Origin: Brevundimonas diminuta
GTDB taxonomy: Bacteria > Pseudomonadota > Alphaproteobacteria > Caulobacterales > Caulobacteraceae
NCBI RefSeq assembly: GCF_022654015.1
Contig: NZ_CP073063.1
Span: 124,001 to 188,000 of the forward strand
Direction: 5' to 3'
DNA: 64,000 nucleotides
In this document: piece by piece, positions 36,720-45,531 of the stretch
Layout: the number at the start of each line of letters is the position of its first letter
Position numbering within the stretch: position 1 is the first letter of the stretch
Notes under the pieces: generated by a model
What the model saw: the letters and a program-made list of their open reading frames with translations, nothing else
The model's database searches: none
What the model was told of the DNA's origin: nothing
Position numbers and translations under genes: made by a program

Positions 36720-36757
36720 CTATATGGATTGATTGAAGAACGTCGGACGTCGGATGC

Positions 36758-37045
36758 TTAGGACAGCACGCCCAGGACGTCGGATTCCTTCATGATGATC
36801 AGGTCTTCGCCGTCGATCTTCACTTCCGTGCCCGACCACTTGCCGAACAGGATGCGGTCGCCGGCCTTCAGCTCCAGAGCATTGACCTTGCCTTGGTCGT
36901 CACGGGCGCCAGGGCCGACGGAGACGACTTCGCCTTCCTGCGGCTTTTCCTTGGCGGTGTCGGGGATGATGATACCACCCTTGGTCTTGGATTCTTCTTC
37001 AACGCGCTTGACCAGCACGCGGTCGCCGAGCGGACGGAACGCCAT
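36758..37045 (-). CDS. groES: Co-chaperonin GroES (10 kDa)
   Basis: This 95-residue Hsp10 subunit forms the heptameric lid of GroEL. It begins [18 protein letters not shown] and contains the mobile-loop segment [20 protein letters not shown], then [20 protein letters not shown]. It is the first gene of the groESL operon, with a 5' leader of roughly 100 bases that contains the CIRCE-like element. Confidence 0.98.
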   Translation of the reverse strand: MAFRPLGDRVLVKRVEEESKTKGGIIIPDTAKEKPQEGEVVSVGPGARDDQGKVNALELKAGDRILFGKWSGTEVKIDGEDLIIMKESDVLGVLS

Positions 37046-37118
37046 CGGACTTCTCCCTGTAAAACCCCCGGATCGGGGCGTTTTTGAAACGGTGTGCGGC
37101 GCTCTCGCGATCGCCGTT

Positions 37119-37145
37119 TTGGCAGCCGACCAGCGAGAGTGCTAA
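37119..37145 (-). promoter_or_regulatory. CIRCE-like HrcA operator of groESL, with a degenerate half
   Basis: The CIRCE consensus is TTAGCACTC-N9-GAGTGCTAA. Here the half at 37137-37145 is a perfect GAGTGCTAA; the other half at 37119-37127 reads TTGGCAGCC, six of nine matches, with the correct 9-base spacer. HrcA binding to this element represses groESL in many alphaproteobacteria including Caulobacter. No hrcA gene is in the window. Confidence 0.75.
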
Positions 37146-37154
37146 CGCGGGCGG

Positions 37155-37183
37155 GAGTTAGGCAGAGGCGCTGGCATCGTCAA
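37155..37183 (-). promoter_or_regulatory. Probable groESL promoter
   Basis: On the minus strand TTGACG (37183-37178) is followed after 17 bases by TAACTC (37160-37155). The -35 is preceded by C, giving CTTGAC, which also fits an RpoH-type -35. The predicted start would fall next to the CIRCE-like element, so HrcA would block initiation or early elongation. Dual sigma-70/RpoH use is inferred, not shown. Confidence 0.5.
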
Positions 37184-37344
37184 GCGGCGGCGATAGATCG
37201 CCGCGCGAATTCTCTGTGACAAATGAACCGAAAATGAATGCCGACCTCCGGGGTCGTTCAAACTGGGAGCGATAGAACAGCCTCAACGCTGGATGCCTTC
37301 CCCGCTTTTGGAATGCAGTTCGGCAACGAAACAAGGAGACCAAG

Positions 37345-37767
37345 ATGTCCAAGCTGCTGAAGATCACTGCGGTCGCCGCCGCCCCTGTCGTGGCCCTGAG
37401 CCTGATGGCCGCTCCGGCTTCCGCCCAATCGCGCGATCGCGACAACACCGGCCGTAACGCCCTGATCGGCGCCGCCGTGGGCGGTCTGGCCGGCGCCATC
37501 TATGGCAACGGGGACGGCAGCTATATCGCGGGTGGCGCGCTTGCCGGCGCGGCGCTGGGCGCGGTGGCCTCCAACCGCGGCTCGGGCTGCGAATATTATC
37601 GCGGCGGCCAGTGCTACCGTAACCAGGGCCATTGGGAGCGCGAGCACGGCATCGACCGCAGCCGCTCCGGCTACGACTACCGCTACGACGGCCGCCGTTA
37701 CGACTCGCGCTATGACCGCCGCGACTACCGCAACGATCGCGACTACCGTTACGATCGCCGCTGGTGA
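37345..37767 (+). CDS. Periplasmic glycine-zipper protein with Tyr/Arg/Asp-rich tail
   Basis: This 140-residue protein has a signal peptide (MSKLLKITAVAAAPVVALSL, cleaved after ASA). A glycine-zipper segment follows (LIGAAVGGLAGAIYG, YIAGGALAGAALGAVASNRG). A pair of cysteines (GCEYYRGGQC) and a repetitive tail of YDYRYDGRRYDSRYDRRDYR type close the protein. Glycine-zipper proteins insert in or bind membranes; this one is likely in the envelope. The lone AAGGAG before ATG 37345 is a good ribosome binding site. It is divergent from groES and stands alone before a terminator. Confidence 0.82.
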   Translation: MSKLLKITAVAAAPVVALSLMAAPASAQSRDRDNTGRNALIGAAVGGLAGAIYGNGDGSYIAGGALAGAALGAVASNRGSGCEYYRGGQCYRNQGHWEREHGIDRSRSGYDYRYDGRRYDSRYDRRDYRNDRDYRYDRRW

Positions 37768-37791
37768 GCGTTGACAGTCTAGATGATCGGC

Positions 37792-37821
37792 AGGGCCCGT
37801 CCGGCAGGGACGGGCCCTTTT
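37792..37821 (+). terminator. Rho-independent terminator after the glycine-zipper gene
   Basis: AGGGCCCGTCC (37792-37802) pairs with GGACGGGCCCT (37808-37818) around a 5-base loop and is followed by TTT. The convergent pgi gene ends 8 bases later, so the same hairpin may serve both strands. Confidence 0.82.
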
Positions 37822-37825
37822 CGCG

Positions 37826-39445
37826 TCAGCTGATCAACCGCGTCATCAGGGCCGACGTGGACGGATCCAGGTCCGCCGAGGGGCCGCCCGCGTCCACGTC
37901 CTTCAGGATCGCTTTGGCGAGGACCTTGCCCAGTTCGACGCCCCATTGGTCGAAGCTGTTGATGTCCCAGATCACGCCCTCGACAAAGGTCTTGTGCTCA
38001 TAGAGGGCCAGCAGCGCGCCCAGGGTCTCGGGCGTCAGCCGCTCCATGACGATGGCGGTCGAGGGCCGGTTGCCGGTGAAGGTGCGGTGGGACGCCAGGC
38101 GCGTAGCCTCCTCTTCCGACAACCCCTGAGCCAAGCCCTCGGCCTTGGCGGCCTCGGTCGTCTTGCCCAGCATCAGGGCCTGCCCCTGGGCCAGGGCGTT
38201 GGACCACAAAGGCGCTTCTGGGGGCGACTCCGGCGCGTCCCCATGAGTCTTGGCCACGATGACGAACTCGGCCGGCACGACTTCCGGCCCTTGATGAATC
38301 TGCTGGAAGAAGGCGTGCTGGCCGTTGGTGCCGGGCTCGCCGAAAACGACGGGGCAGGTCTGGCGCGTCACCGGCGCGCCGTCGCGATGCACCCGCTTGC
38401 CGTTCGACTCCATCTCCAGCTGTTGCAGGAAGGACGGCAGGCGACGCAGGGCGTGGGCGTAGGGCGCGACGGTGCGAGCAGGCCGGCCCAGACCATCGAC
38501 GTTGAACACCTGGGCCAGGGCCAGCAGGATCGGCGCGTTTCGTTCCAGCGGGGCCGAGACGAAATGGGCGTCCATTTCTGCGGCGCCCGCCAGCATCCGT
38601 TCGAACACGTCCCAGCCCAGGGCGATGCCGCACGACAGGCTGACCGCCGACCACAGGGAATACCGCCCGCCGACCCAGTCCCGGAAGGCGAAGGTCCGGC
38701 CGCAGCCGAAGGCCGCCGCCTTGTCCGGCGCCGCCGTCACCGCGATGAAGTGTTTCGTCATCCCCTCGGCCGGCAGCGACGCCGCCAGCCAGGCCTTCGC
38801 CGCCTCGGCGTTGGCCAGGGTTTCCTGGGTCGTGAAGGTCTTGGACACGACCACCACCAGGGTGGTTTCGGGATCGAGGCCGGTCAGCGCCTCGGCCATG
38901 TCGCGCGGATCGATGTTGGCGACGAAGCGCAGGTCGATGGCCGGGTCCAGCGGGCGCAGCGCGTCCCAGACCACGCGCGGCCCCAGGTCCGACCCGCCGA
39001 TGCCGACATGGACGATGGCCTCGAACGTCTTGCCCGTCGCGCCCGCCTCGGCGCCCGACCGCACGGCGTCGGCATAGGCCTTCATGTCGGCCCGCACGGC
39101 GTCCACCTCGGCCGAGACCGGCTCGCCCAGGGCCTTGAAGTCGGCGCCCGGCGCGGCGCGCAGGGCCGGGTGTAGCACCGCCCGTCCCTCGGTCAGATTG
39201 ACAGCTTCGCCGGCGAACAGGGCCGCGCGACGTCCCTCCACGTCGCTGGCGCGCGCCAGATCCAGACAGGCGTCAAAGGCCGCGCGGGTCCAGCTCTGTT
39301 TCGACAGGTCCAGATAGAGCCCCGCCGCCTCGACCGACATCCGCGCCAGCCGGTCGGGATCGGCGGCGAACTGATCCACGATCCGGGCGGAGGCGGCCTC
39401 GGCGGCGGCTTGGTCGAAGGCGGTCCAGGCGGCGTCGCGTGTCAT
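37826..39445 (-). CDS. pgi: Glucose-6-phosphate isomerase
   Basis: This 539-residue enzyme interconverts glucose-6-phosphate and fructose-6-phosphate. Family signatures are VHVGIGGSDLGPRVV, VVVSKTFTTQETLANA, the PGI signature VGGRYSLWSAVSLSCGIALG and the C-terminal FDQWGVELGKVLA. MTRDAAW at 39445 is chosen as start because GGAGA lies six bases upstream. In-frame ATGs at 39457 and 39478 would extend it without homology. A palindrome lies 26 bases upstream of the start. Confidence 0.95.
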   Translation of the reverse strand: MTRDAAWTAFDQAAAEAASARIVDQFAADPDRLARMSVEAAGLYLDLSKQSWTRAAFDACLDLARASDVEGRRAALFAGEAVNLTEGRAVLHPALRAAPGADFKALGEPVSAEVDAVRADMKAYADAVRSGAEAGATGKTFEAIVHVGIGGSDLGPRVVWDALRPLDPAIDLRFVANIDPRDMAEALTGLDPETTLVVVVSKTFTTQETLANAEAAKAWLAASLPAEGMTKHFIAVTAAPDKAAAFGCGRTFAFRDWVGGRYSLWSAVSLSCGIALGWDVFERMLAGAAEMDAHFVSAPLERNAPILLALAQVFNVDGLGRPARTVAPYAHALRRLPSFLQQLEMESNGKRVHRDGAPVTRQTCPVVFGEPGTNGQHAFFQQIHQGPEVVPAEFVIVAKTHGDAPESPPEAPLWSNALAQGQALMLGKTTEAAKAEGLAQGLSEEEATRLASHRTFTGNRPSTAIVMERLTPETLGALLALYEHKTFVEGVIWDINSFDQWGVELGKVLAKAILKDVDAGGPSADLDPSTSALMTRLIS

Positions 39446-39470
39446 GGTCGTCTCCATCGGGAATGACAGG

Positions 39471-39486
39471 GTAAACACTCGTTTAC
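39471..39486. promoter_or_regulatory. Palindromic operator-like site between pgi and a divergent gene
   Basis: GTAAAC (39471-39476), ACTC, GTTTAC (39481-39486) is a perfect 6-bp inverted repeat and unusually AT-rich for this DNA. It lies 26 bases upstream of the pgi start and 59 bases upstream of the divergent gene. It could bind a sugar-responsive repressor; no candidate regulator is adjacent. Confidence 0.45.
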
Positions 39487-39544
39487 GGCTGGGGCGTATT
39501 CAGGTTCAACGTCCCAGCGGACGCTGAAACAGGAAGTCACCTCC

Positions 39545-40021
39545 ATGTCCTGCGGCCTTGCTCTCACGATCGCCCTGGCGATGTCCAATCCCTCGGTGGC
39601 CCTCGCCGCCGAACAGCCGGCTGCCGCGCCCGGCGCGCCGGTCTCGGTGGCGGGTGAGCCGCTGTTCGCCGACATCATCTCGCGCTCGGCCAGCCTGAAG
39701 GCCGTGGTCGACGGTTGGGCCGCCGCCAAGGCCGCCGACGACGCCGCCTTCTTCACCAGCCAGGCCTTCACCGGCTTCAAGGCCCAGGCCGAACAGTTGG
39801 CCGCCCTGGACATGCAGGGCCACCTGATCCTGAAGGAACGCGGCACCGACGGCGATCTGAAATGCATCCTGCGCGGGATTTCCGAGGACATGCCCAAGAA
39901 GGTTCAGGCCGTTCAGGCCGCCGCCAACCCGGCCGAACGCGCCACAGCCCTGTCGGAACTGTCCTATCTGCTGAACGACAACGTCGAAGTCATCACCGCC
40001 CCGCCCAAGCCGGAGGTCTGA
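39545..40021 (+). CDS. Hypothetical secreted protein
   Basis: This 158-residue protein begins MSCGLALTIALAMSNPSVAL with predicted cleavage after an ALA motif, so it is exported. The mature part is mostly helical and has one cysteine (GDLKCILRGISEDMPKKVQA), an FFTSQAFTGFKAQAEQLAAL segment and a short Pro tail. I recognise no family. AGGAAG precedes the ATG. It is divergent from pgi (99 bases) and convergent with recQ (6 bases). Confidence 0.65.
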   Translation: MSCGLALTIALAMSNPSVALAAEQPAAAPGAPVSVAGEPLFADIISRSASLKAVVDGWAAAKAADDAAFFTSQAFTGFKAQAEQLAALDMQGHLILKERGTDGDLKCILRGISEDMPKKVQAVQAAANPAERATALSELSYLLNDNVEVITAPPKPEV

Positions 40022-40027
40022 CGGCTT

Positions 40028-41920
40028 CTAGAGGGCGGCCAGCGCCTCCAGCACGCCCTTGCCGTAGCGATCCAGCTTGGACTGGCCGACGCCGGAAATG
40101 GCGCCCAGACTGTTCAGGTCGCCCGGCTCGGCGTGGGCGATCTCCAGCAGCGTCCGGTCCTGGAAGATGACATAGGGCGGGACGTGCTGTTCCGAGGCGC
40201 GGTCGCGGCGCCAGGCGCGCAAGGCCTCGAACCGGGCGCGGACGTCCGCGTCCATCGTCTCCAGCGCCGCATTGCGCCCTTCGCCCGATCGGTCACGACG
40301 ACGCGGCGCCGTATCCGCCCTCAGCGGCGCGCGACGCACCTCGATCTGGCGCTCGCCGCGATAGACGGCTCGCACCGCCTCGGGATCGCCCAGCCCGACC
40401 AGTGGCTTGCCATCGTTGGGATCCTCGGCCAGCAGGCCTTCGAACAGCAGGTGATCGACGATCTCGCGCCAGCTGTTCAGCGAAATCTCGCGCCCAATGC
40501 CCCAGGTGGACAGCGACTGCTCCCACGGCTGCACGTCCTTGGTGCGGGCGGTCAGGTGATCGACGACGCGATTGCGCCCGAACCGGCCGCCCAAGCGCTG
40601 CACCGCCGCCAGCGCTTTCTGGGCCGGGACCGTCGCGTCATAAAGCTGGGGCGGGTCGCCGCAGATGTCGCAGACGCCGCAAGGCTGGGCGTCATGCTCG
40701 CCGAAATATCGCCGCACGGCCTGGGCCCGACAGACGGCCCCGTCCAGCATGGCGAAGAGCTGACGGGTCTTCCTGACCTGAACCTGTTTGACGTCCTCCG
40801 CCATCGGACGGCTGTCCAGCCGACGCAGGGACCAGGCGATGTCGGACGGCCCATACAGGGTGATGCCCTCGGCCGGCTCGCCGTCGCGCCCGCCCCGGCC
40901 GATCTCCTGCCAGTAGGCCTCCAGACTGCCTGGCGGATCGGCGTGGATGACGAAGCGCACATCGGCCTTGTCGACGCCCATGCCGAAGGCGATGGTCGCG
41001 ACCATGACGGCGCCCTCCTCGGCCAGGAAGCGTTCCAGCCGGCGGTCGCGCTCCTTCGTGTCCATGCCGGCGTGATAGGCGATGGCGTTGGTCCCGGCGT
41101 CGCGCAGCGCCTGGGCCACACGGTCGCAACCGTCGCGGCTGCCGCAATAGACGACGCCCGACTTGCCCCTCCGCTCGCGCACCAGTTCGATGACCCGCGC
41201 GTCGGTCTTGGCCCGAGACGCGCTCTCCTTGCGCTCGGCCGACAGTTGCAGGTTCGGACGCGCGAAACTGTCAACGAAGACCGTCGCCTCTTCCAGCCGC
41301 AGCGAACGCAGGATGTCGTCGCGGGTGCGGGCGTCGGCGGTGGCGGTGACGGCGATGCGCGGCACGTCGGGGAACCTCTCGGCCAGCAGACCCAGGTTGC
41401 GATAGTCGGGGCGGAAGTCGTGGCCCCATTGCGAGACGCAGTGCGCCTCGTCGATGGCGATCAGGCTGAGCGGCAGTTCCGCCAGCCGGTCCATCATGGC
41501 GCCCGCCGCCAGGCCTTCCGGCGAGACGTACAGCAGGTCCAGCTCCCCCGACCGCGCCGCCGCCCAGATGGCCGAACGCTCGTCCAGCGACACGCCGGAA
41601 TCCAGCCGCGCCGCCGCGACGCCCTGCTGCTTCAACGCTTCGACCTGATCGGTCATCAGGGCGATCAGCGGCGACACCACCAGCCCCAGTCCGGGGCGCA
41701 GGATGGCCGGGATCTGATAGCAGACGCTCTTGCCGCCGCCGGTCGGCAGGACCGCCAGCACATCGCCGCCCGACAGGATCTGCTCGACCACTCGCCCCTG
41801 CAGCCCCCGAAAGTCGGCGTGCCCCCAGACGCGCGCCAGCAACGCCCGCGCGTCGTTCAGGTCAGGCGTATCGGTGGTGGAGAACTGGGGGCGCGTGGCC
41901 GGCATCCTTAAGCTGTGCAC
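40028..41920 (-). CDS. recQ: ATP-dependent DNA helicase RecQ
   Basis: This 630-residue superfamily 2 helicase unwinds DNA during recombination repair. Helicase motifs are VLPTGGGKSVCYQ (motif I), AIDEAHCVSQWGHDFRPDYR (II and 0-like RecQ loop), TATADARTRDDI (III), and IAFGMGVDKADVRFVIHADP with QEIGRGGRDGEPA (V and VI). The zinc-binding RQC region holds CRAQAVRRYFGE and CGVCDIC, and an HRDC domain ends the protein. The start is uncertain: GTG at 41920 or ATG at 41905 (MPATRPQF), which has AAGG directly before it. Confidence 0.94.
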   Translation of the reverse strand: MHSLRMPATRPQFSTTDTPDLNDARALLARVWGHADFRGLQGRVVEQILSGGDVLAVLPTGGGKSVCYQIPAILRPGLGLVVSPLIALMTDQVEALKQQGVAAARLDSGVSLDERSAIWAAARSGELDLLYVSPEGLAAGAMMDRLAELPLSLIAIDEAHCVSQWGHDFRPDYRNLGLLAERFPDVPRIAVTATADARTRDDILRSLRLEEATVFVDSFARPNLQLSAERKESASRAKTDARVIELVRERRGKSGVVYCGSRDGCDRVAQALRDAGTNAIAYHAGMDTKERDRRLERFLAEEGAVMVATIAFGMGVDKADVRFVIHADPPGSLEAYWQEIGRGGRDGEPAEGITLYGPSDIAWSLRRLDSRPMAEDVKQVQVRKTRQLFAMLDGAVCRAQAVRRYFGEHDAQPCGVCDICGDPPQLYDATVPAQKALAAVQRLGGRFGRNRVVDHLTARTKDVQPWEQSLSTWGIGREISLNSWREIVDHLLFEGLLAEDPNDGKPLVGLGDPEAVRAVYRGERQIEVRRAPLRADTAPRRRDRSGEGRNAALETMDADVRARFEALRAWRRDRASEQHVPPYVIFQDRTLLEIAHAEPGDLNSLGAISGVGQSKLDRYGKGVLEALAAL

Positions 41921-41990
41921 TCTTTGTTCCCGAACAGATTACGCCGCCGGCCGCGAAGGCGACCGGCGGCGGCGTCATCGGGAAAGGGTT

Positions 41991-42968
41991 TTAGTGGGCG
42001 GGCGCTTCGGCGAACTGGCCGCCGACGCGGTAGCGCCACAGATAGGACGGGGCGATCGCCGCCATGCCGGCCGGATGGTCGATGCCCAGATCGCTGAGGC
42101 CGAGCGCATCGGCGGCGACCACATTGTCCTTTTCCAGCATCAGCACCTGGTCGCGCGTCAGCGGCGGGGTGAGGCCGACGAACCGGCTCAGTTGCAGCAG
42201 CGAACCCAGGGGCTTGGCGACGATAAAGGGCACAGAAACCAGCATCCGGTCACGGCCCGTCTCACGACGCACCAGCTCCAGCACCTCACGGAAGGTGTAC
42301 AGGTTCGGCCCGCCCAGTTCGTAGGTGCGGCCTGCGGCGTCCGCGCGGGTCACGCCGCGCGCAATGGCCTCGGCGACATCGCCGACATAGACCGGCTGGA
42401 AACGGGTTTCGCCGCCGCCGATCAGCGGCAGGGCCGGCGCCATCGTCGCCATGGCGGCGAAGCGATTGAGGAAGCCGTCGCCCGCGCCGAACACCAGCGA
42501 CGGACGCAGGATCACCGCATCCGGATAAACGGCGCGCACGGCCGCCTCGGCCTGGGCCTTGGTGCGACCATAGGCCGAAGGGCTGGCGGCATCGGCGCCG
42601 ATGGCCGAGATCTGGACCAGGCGCTCAACGCCCGCCGCCTTGGCCGCCTCTGCGATGGTCTTGGCCGCCTGGGTGTGAACGGCGTCGAAACCGCGCTTGC
42701 CGCCTGCGTCATGCAGCACGCCGACCAGATTGACGACAGCGTCCGCGCCGCGCACGGCCTGCGCCACATCCGCCGGGTTTGTGATGTCGCAGCGCATGAA
42801 CTGGATCTGTCCGGGATCGCCCAGCGGCTGAATTTCAATCGCCAGGACCGGATTGCGCACGGCGACCCGAATGCGCCAGCCGCGACGCGCCAGGGCGCGC
42901 ACCGCCTGCGACCCGATAAAGCCCGAACCTCCAAAGAGGGTCACGACGCCGGGGGCGAGGTCAGCCAT
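41991..42968 (-). CDS. NDUFA9-like NAD(P)-binding reductase (complex I accessory, SDR family)
   Basis: This 325-residue atypical short-chain dehydrogenase has the nucleotide motif TLFGGSGFIGSQAVRAL at the N-terminus and family stretches VNLVGVLHDAGGKRGFDAVH and RPSLVFGAGDGFLNRFA. It matches the complex I NDUFA9 subunit family of alphaproteobacteria, in which NAD(P)H is bound but not turned over and the protein stabilises NADH dehydrogenase. No nuo genes are in the window. MADLAPG (42968) has GGAG upstream; the longer in-frame start at 43028 adds a non-homologous leader. Confidence 0.82.
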   Translation of the reverse strand: MADLAPGVVTLFGGSGFIGSQAVRALARRGWRIRVAVRNPVLAIEIQPLGDPGQIQFMRCDITNPADVAQAVRGADAVVNLVGVLHDAGGKRGFDAVHTQAAKTIAEAAKAAGVERLVQISAIGADAASPSAYGRTKAQAEAAVRAVYPDAVILRPSLVFGAGDGFLNRFAAMATMAPALPLIGGGETRFQPVYVGDVAEAIARGVTRADAAGRTYELGGPNLYTFREVLELVRRETGRDRMLVSVPFIVAKPLGSLLQLSRFVGLTPPLTRDQVLMLEKDNVVAADALGLSDLGIDHPAGMAAIAPSYLWRYRVGGQFAEAPAH

Positions 42969-43083
42969 GGGGAAAGCTCCAGTCGAAATCCGTTTCGGCG
43001 GGATAGACGATAGGGCGCCGCACCGCAACGCGGGCCTTCACGGTCACGCTGGCGTTCCACGCGCGGCCGCCCATCTGAGGCGG

Positions 43084-43515
43084 ATGAAGCTTTTCACCAT
43101 TGGCTACGAGGGCGCGACCCAGGCCGACGTCATCGCGCGGCTGAAGACGGCCGGCGTGCAGACCCTGGTCGATGTCCGGGCGGTCGCCGCATCCCGCCGC
43201 GCCGGCTTTTCCAAGACGATCCTGGGTGAGAGCCTAAAGGCCGAAGGGATCGACTATGTCCACCTGCGCGGGCTGGGCACACCCAAGGCGGGACGTGACG
43301 CGGCGCGCAAGGGCCGTGTCGACGAGATGCGCGCCATCTTCGCCGATCATCTGGCCGAACCCCAGGCGCAGATCGAGTACGAGCGGCTGAAGGCGCTGGC
43401 GGCCGACAAACCCGTCGCCCTGCTGTGCTTCGAGGCCGACCACGCCGGCTGCCACCGCGCCGTCCTGGCGGAACGGCTGTCGGCGGAAACCGGCGCGGCG
43501 GTCGTGGTCCTCTAG
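43084..43515 (+). CDS. DUF488 domain protein
   Basis: This 143-residue single-domain protein starts MKLFTIGYEGATQADVIARL and contains VDVRAVAASRRAGFSK and the C-terminal signature CFEADHAGCHR, the hallmark of DUF488. The paired Cys/His residues suggest metal or nucleic-acid contact but no function is established. The ATG at 43084 is preferred because the conserved domain begins there; an upstream in-frame extension overlaps the NDUFA9-like gene. It is convergent with the M1 peptidase, with 2 bases between stops. Confidence 0.82.
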   Translation: MKLFTIGYEGATQADVIARLKTAGVQTLVDVRAVAASRRAGFSKTILGESLKAEGIDYVHLRGLGTPKAGRDAARKGRVDEMRAIFADHLAEPQAQIEYERLKALAADKPVALLCFEADHAGCHRAVLAERLSAETGAAVVVL

Positions 43516-43517
43516 TC

Positions 43518-45470
43518 TTACGGCCGTCCGACCAACTGATCGACCGAACCGCTGGTGACCGGGTGATAGAGCGGCCGGGCCTCGGCGTAGATGCGACGGG
43601 CGTTGGCGCGGCCCCAGTCGCCCTCGTTCCACAGGGTCTGGAACAGCGGCAGGACGAACTTGCGCCGGCCCTGGCTGGTCAGGAACGTCTCGGCCGTGGC
43701 GACCGACGGCTGATAGCGATGGGCCAGGGCGATCTGCAGCCAGGCGAAGGTCAGTTCGGCGTTGCCTTCGTTCGCCAGGTTCAGCGTGCGCTCCAGATCG
43801 TCCAGCTGCGCGTTTGTCAGCCAGTCGGCGCCCGTCCGCAGGCCCTCGGGACGCCAGCCCAGGAAGCGCTGCCGCTGCTGGGTGTTCCAGTCCGCCCACG
43901 GAATGGCCGAGGCCGGTCCCTTGTCCTTGAAGAAGGCCACGGCGGCCGCGTCCACCGGCTCGAAGGCGTGAGACACCGGCGCGACGGCGTTGGACGGCAG
44001 GCCAGGCTGATAGACCCAGGCGTCCATCTGCAACTGGCTTTCCAGCGCCGCGTCGCCCTTGATCAGGTTGTCGCGGATGTCTTGCAGGAACATGGCCGTG
44101 GTCATCGGACGATAGGCGTTGCGGTCGAAATAGCCGCGCAGCCAGGCGTCGAACCGATCCCTCCCGACGGTGCGTTCGATGGTCCGCAGGAACAGGGCGC
44201 CCTTCTCATAGGCGATGTCGTTCATACCGTCGTCGGGGTCGCGGCCCTTCAGGTCCAGATGCAGGCGGGTGTCCGCCGCCGGCAGGGACTTCAGCGTGTC
44301 CTGAAGGCTGTCCCAGCCCAGCACCTGCTCCTGCATGGCGCGGTCATGGCCATAGACTGACTCCATGATCCGGTTCTCGAAATAGACGGTGAAGCCCTCG
44401 TTCAGCCAGAAGTCGTTCCAGGTCGCGTTGGTGACCAGATTGCCCGACCAGGAGTGCGCCAGTTCGTGCGCGACCAGCGACACCAGCGAGCGATCGCCGG
44501 CGATGATCGTCGGGGTGGCGAAGGTCAGTTTCGGGTTCTCCATCCCGCCGAACGGGAAGGAGGGCGGCAGGACCAGAAGGTCGTAGCGGCCCCAGCGATA
44601 CGGGCCGTACAGCTTCTCGGCCGCGGTCACCATCTGGGCGGTCGGTTCCAGCTCCGATTGGGCGGCGCGCAGGCGGCTGGGCTCGGTCCACACCCCGGTG
44701 CGGCCGTCGAACGGCGCAAAGGCGATGTCGCCGACGCCCAGCGCGATCAGATAGGGCGGGATCGGATTGTCCATCCGGAAGCGCCAGGTCTTCATCCCGT
44801 TTGCGGCCCGCTCGCCGTTGGGCGTCAGGTGATCGGCGCTCATGACCACCGTCAGGTCTTCGGGCGCGGTGATGCGGGCCGAATAGGTCTGACGGATGCC
44901 GGGGCTGTCCTGGGTCGGCACCCAGGTGCGGGTCAGGATCGCCTGGCCCTGGCTGAACAGATAGGGCTTTTGTCCGCCCGCCGTCTGGCTGGGGTTCAGC
45001 CATTGCAGCGCCGCTGCGTTGGGGCGGGTCGAATAGCGGATGGTGATCTTGCGTCGCTCATTGGCGGCGAAGGCCGGAAAATAGACCGTCAGCGGCTGGC
45101 CCAGGACGGCGTCGTTGTCGCCCACCACATAGCGCAGCGGCTGGCCCGCCGCGTCGCGCACGTCCTGAATGTCCAGGTCGCGGATATCCAGCACGATCTC
45201 GTTGGCGCCCGGGATCGCCAGGATGTCCAGGGTCGCCGTGCCCGCCAGGGTCTTGGCGTTGAAGTCGGCGGTCAGGTCCAGGGCCACATCGACGACGCGG
45301 GCGATCTCGGGCCGGGCGTGGGTGTGGACGTCCACCGCTTCGGGACCGGGCGCCGGGGCGATGGCGGGCGGGGTCATGGCCGACCCTCCCGTCGTGGTGG
45401 AGCAGGCGCTCAGGCCCATGGCGGCGGCCAGGGCGAGGGCGGAGACGAGACCGAGCGCTTTGCGCGTCAT
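43518..45470 (-). CDS. M1 family zinc aminopeptidase, lipoprotein
   Basis: This 650-residue protein has a lipoprotein signal (LVSALALAAAMGLSAC), so it is anchored in the periplasm or outer membrane. The M1 catalytic domain shows the exopeptidase motif GGMENP and zinc ligands His335 and His339 in VAHELAHSWSGNLV, with the third ligand in NEGFTVYFE near residue 358. The C-terminal ARM-like domain resembles leukotriene A4 hydrolase-type M1 enzymes (QLDDLERTLNLANEGNAELT, then WLQIALAHRY). It removes N-terminal residues from peptides. It has no operon partner. Confidence 0.9.
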   Translation of the reverse strand: MTRKALGLVSALALAAAMGLSACSTTTGGSAMTPPAIAPAPGPEAVDVHTHARPEIARVVDVALDLTADFNAKTLAGTATLDILAIPGANEIVLDIRDLDIQDVRDAAGQPLRYVVGDNDAVLGQPLTVYFPAFAANERRKITIRYSTRPNAAALQWLNPSQTAGGQKPYLFSQGQAILTRTWVPTQDSPGIRQTYSARITAPEDLTVVMSADHLTPNGERAANGMKTWRFRMDNPIPPYLIALGVGDIAFAPFDGRTGVWTEPSRLRAAQSELEPTAQMVTAAEKLYGPYRWGRYDLLVLPPSFPFGGMENPKLTFATPTIIAGDRSLVSLVAHELAHSWSGNLVTNATWNDFWLNEGFTVYFENRIMESVYGHDRAMQEQVLGWDSLQDTLKSLPAADTRLHLDLKGRDPDDGMNDIAYEKGALFLRTIERTVGRDRFDAWLRGYFDRNAYRPMTTAMFLQDIRDNLIKGDAALESQLQMDAWVYQPGLPSNAVAPVSHAFEPVDAAAVAFFKDKGPASAIPWADWNTQQRQRFLGWRPEGLRTGADWLTNAQLDDLERTLNLANEGNAELTFAWLQIALAHRYQPSVATAETFLTSQGRRKFVLPLFQTLWNEGDWGRANARRIYAEARPLYHPVTSGSVDQLVGRP

Positions 45471-45531
45471 CGAGGTTTTCCTGGGCTGATCTTACGATTG
45501 GCCCGGAGAACGCGCGGAAACGCGAAAAAGA

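Noticed and set aside
41905..41925. Single TTAA near the recQ start as a CtrA site
   Set aside because: No second TTAA at seven bases, so only a half-site.
41924..41945. Possible SOS (LexA) box upstream of recQ, GTTC-N7-GATT
   Set aside because: One half is degenerate and the alphaproteobacterial LexA site needs GTTC-N7-GTTC; not convincing.
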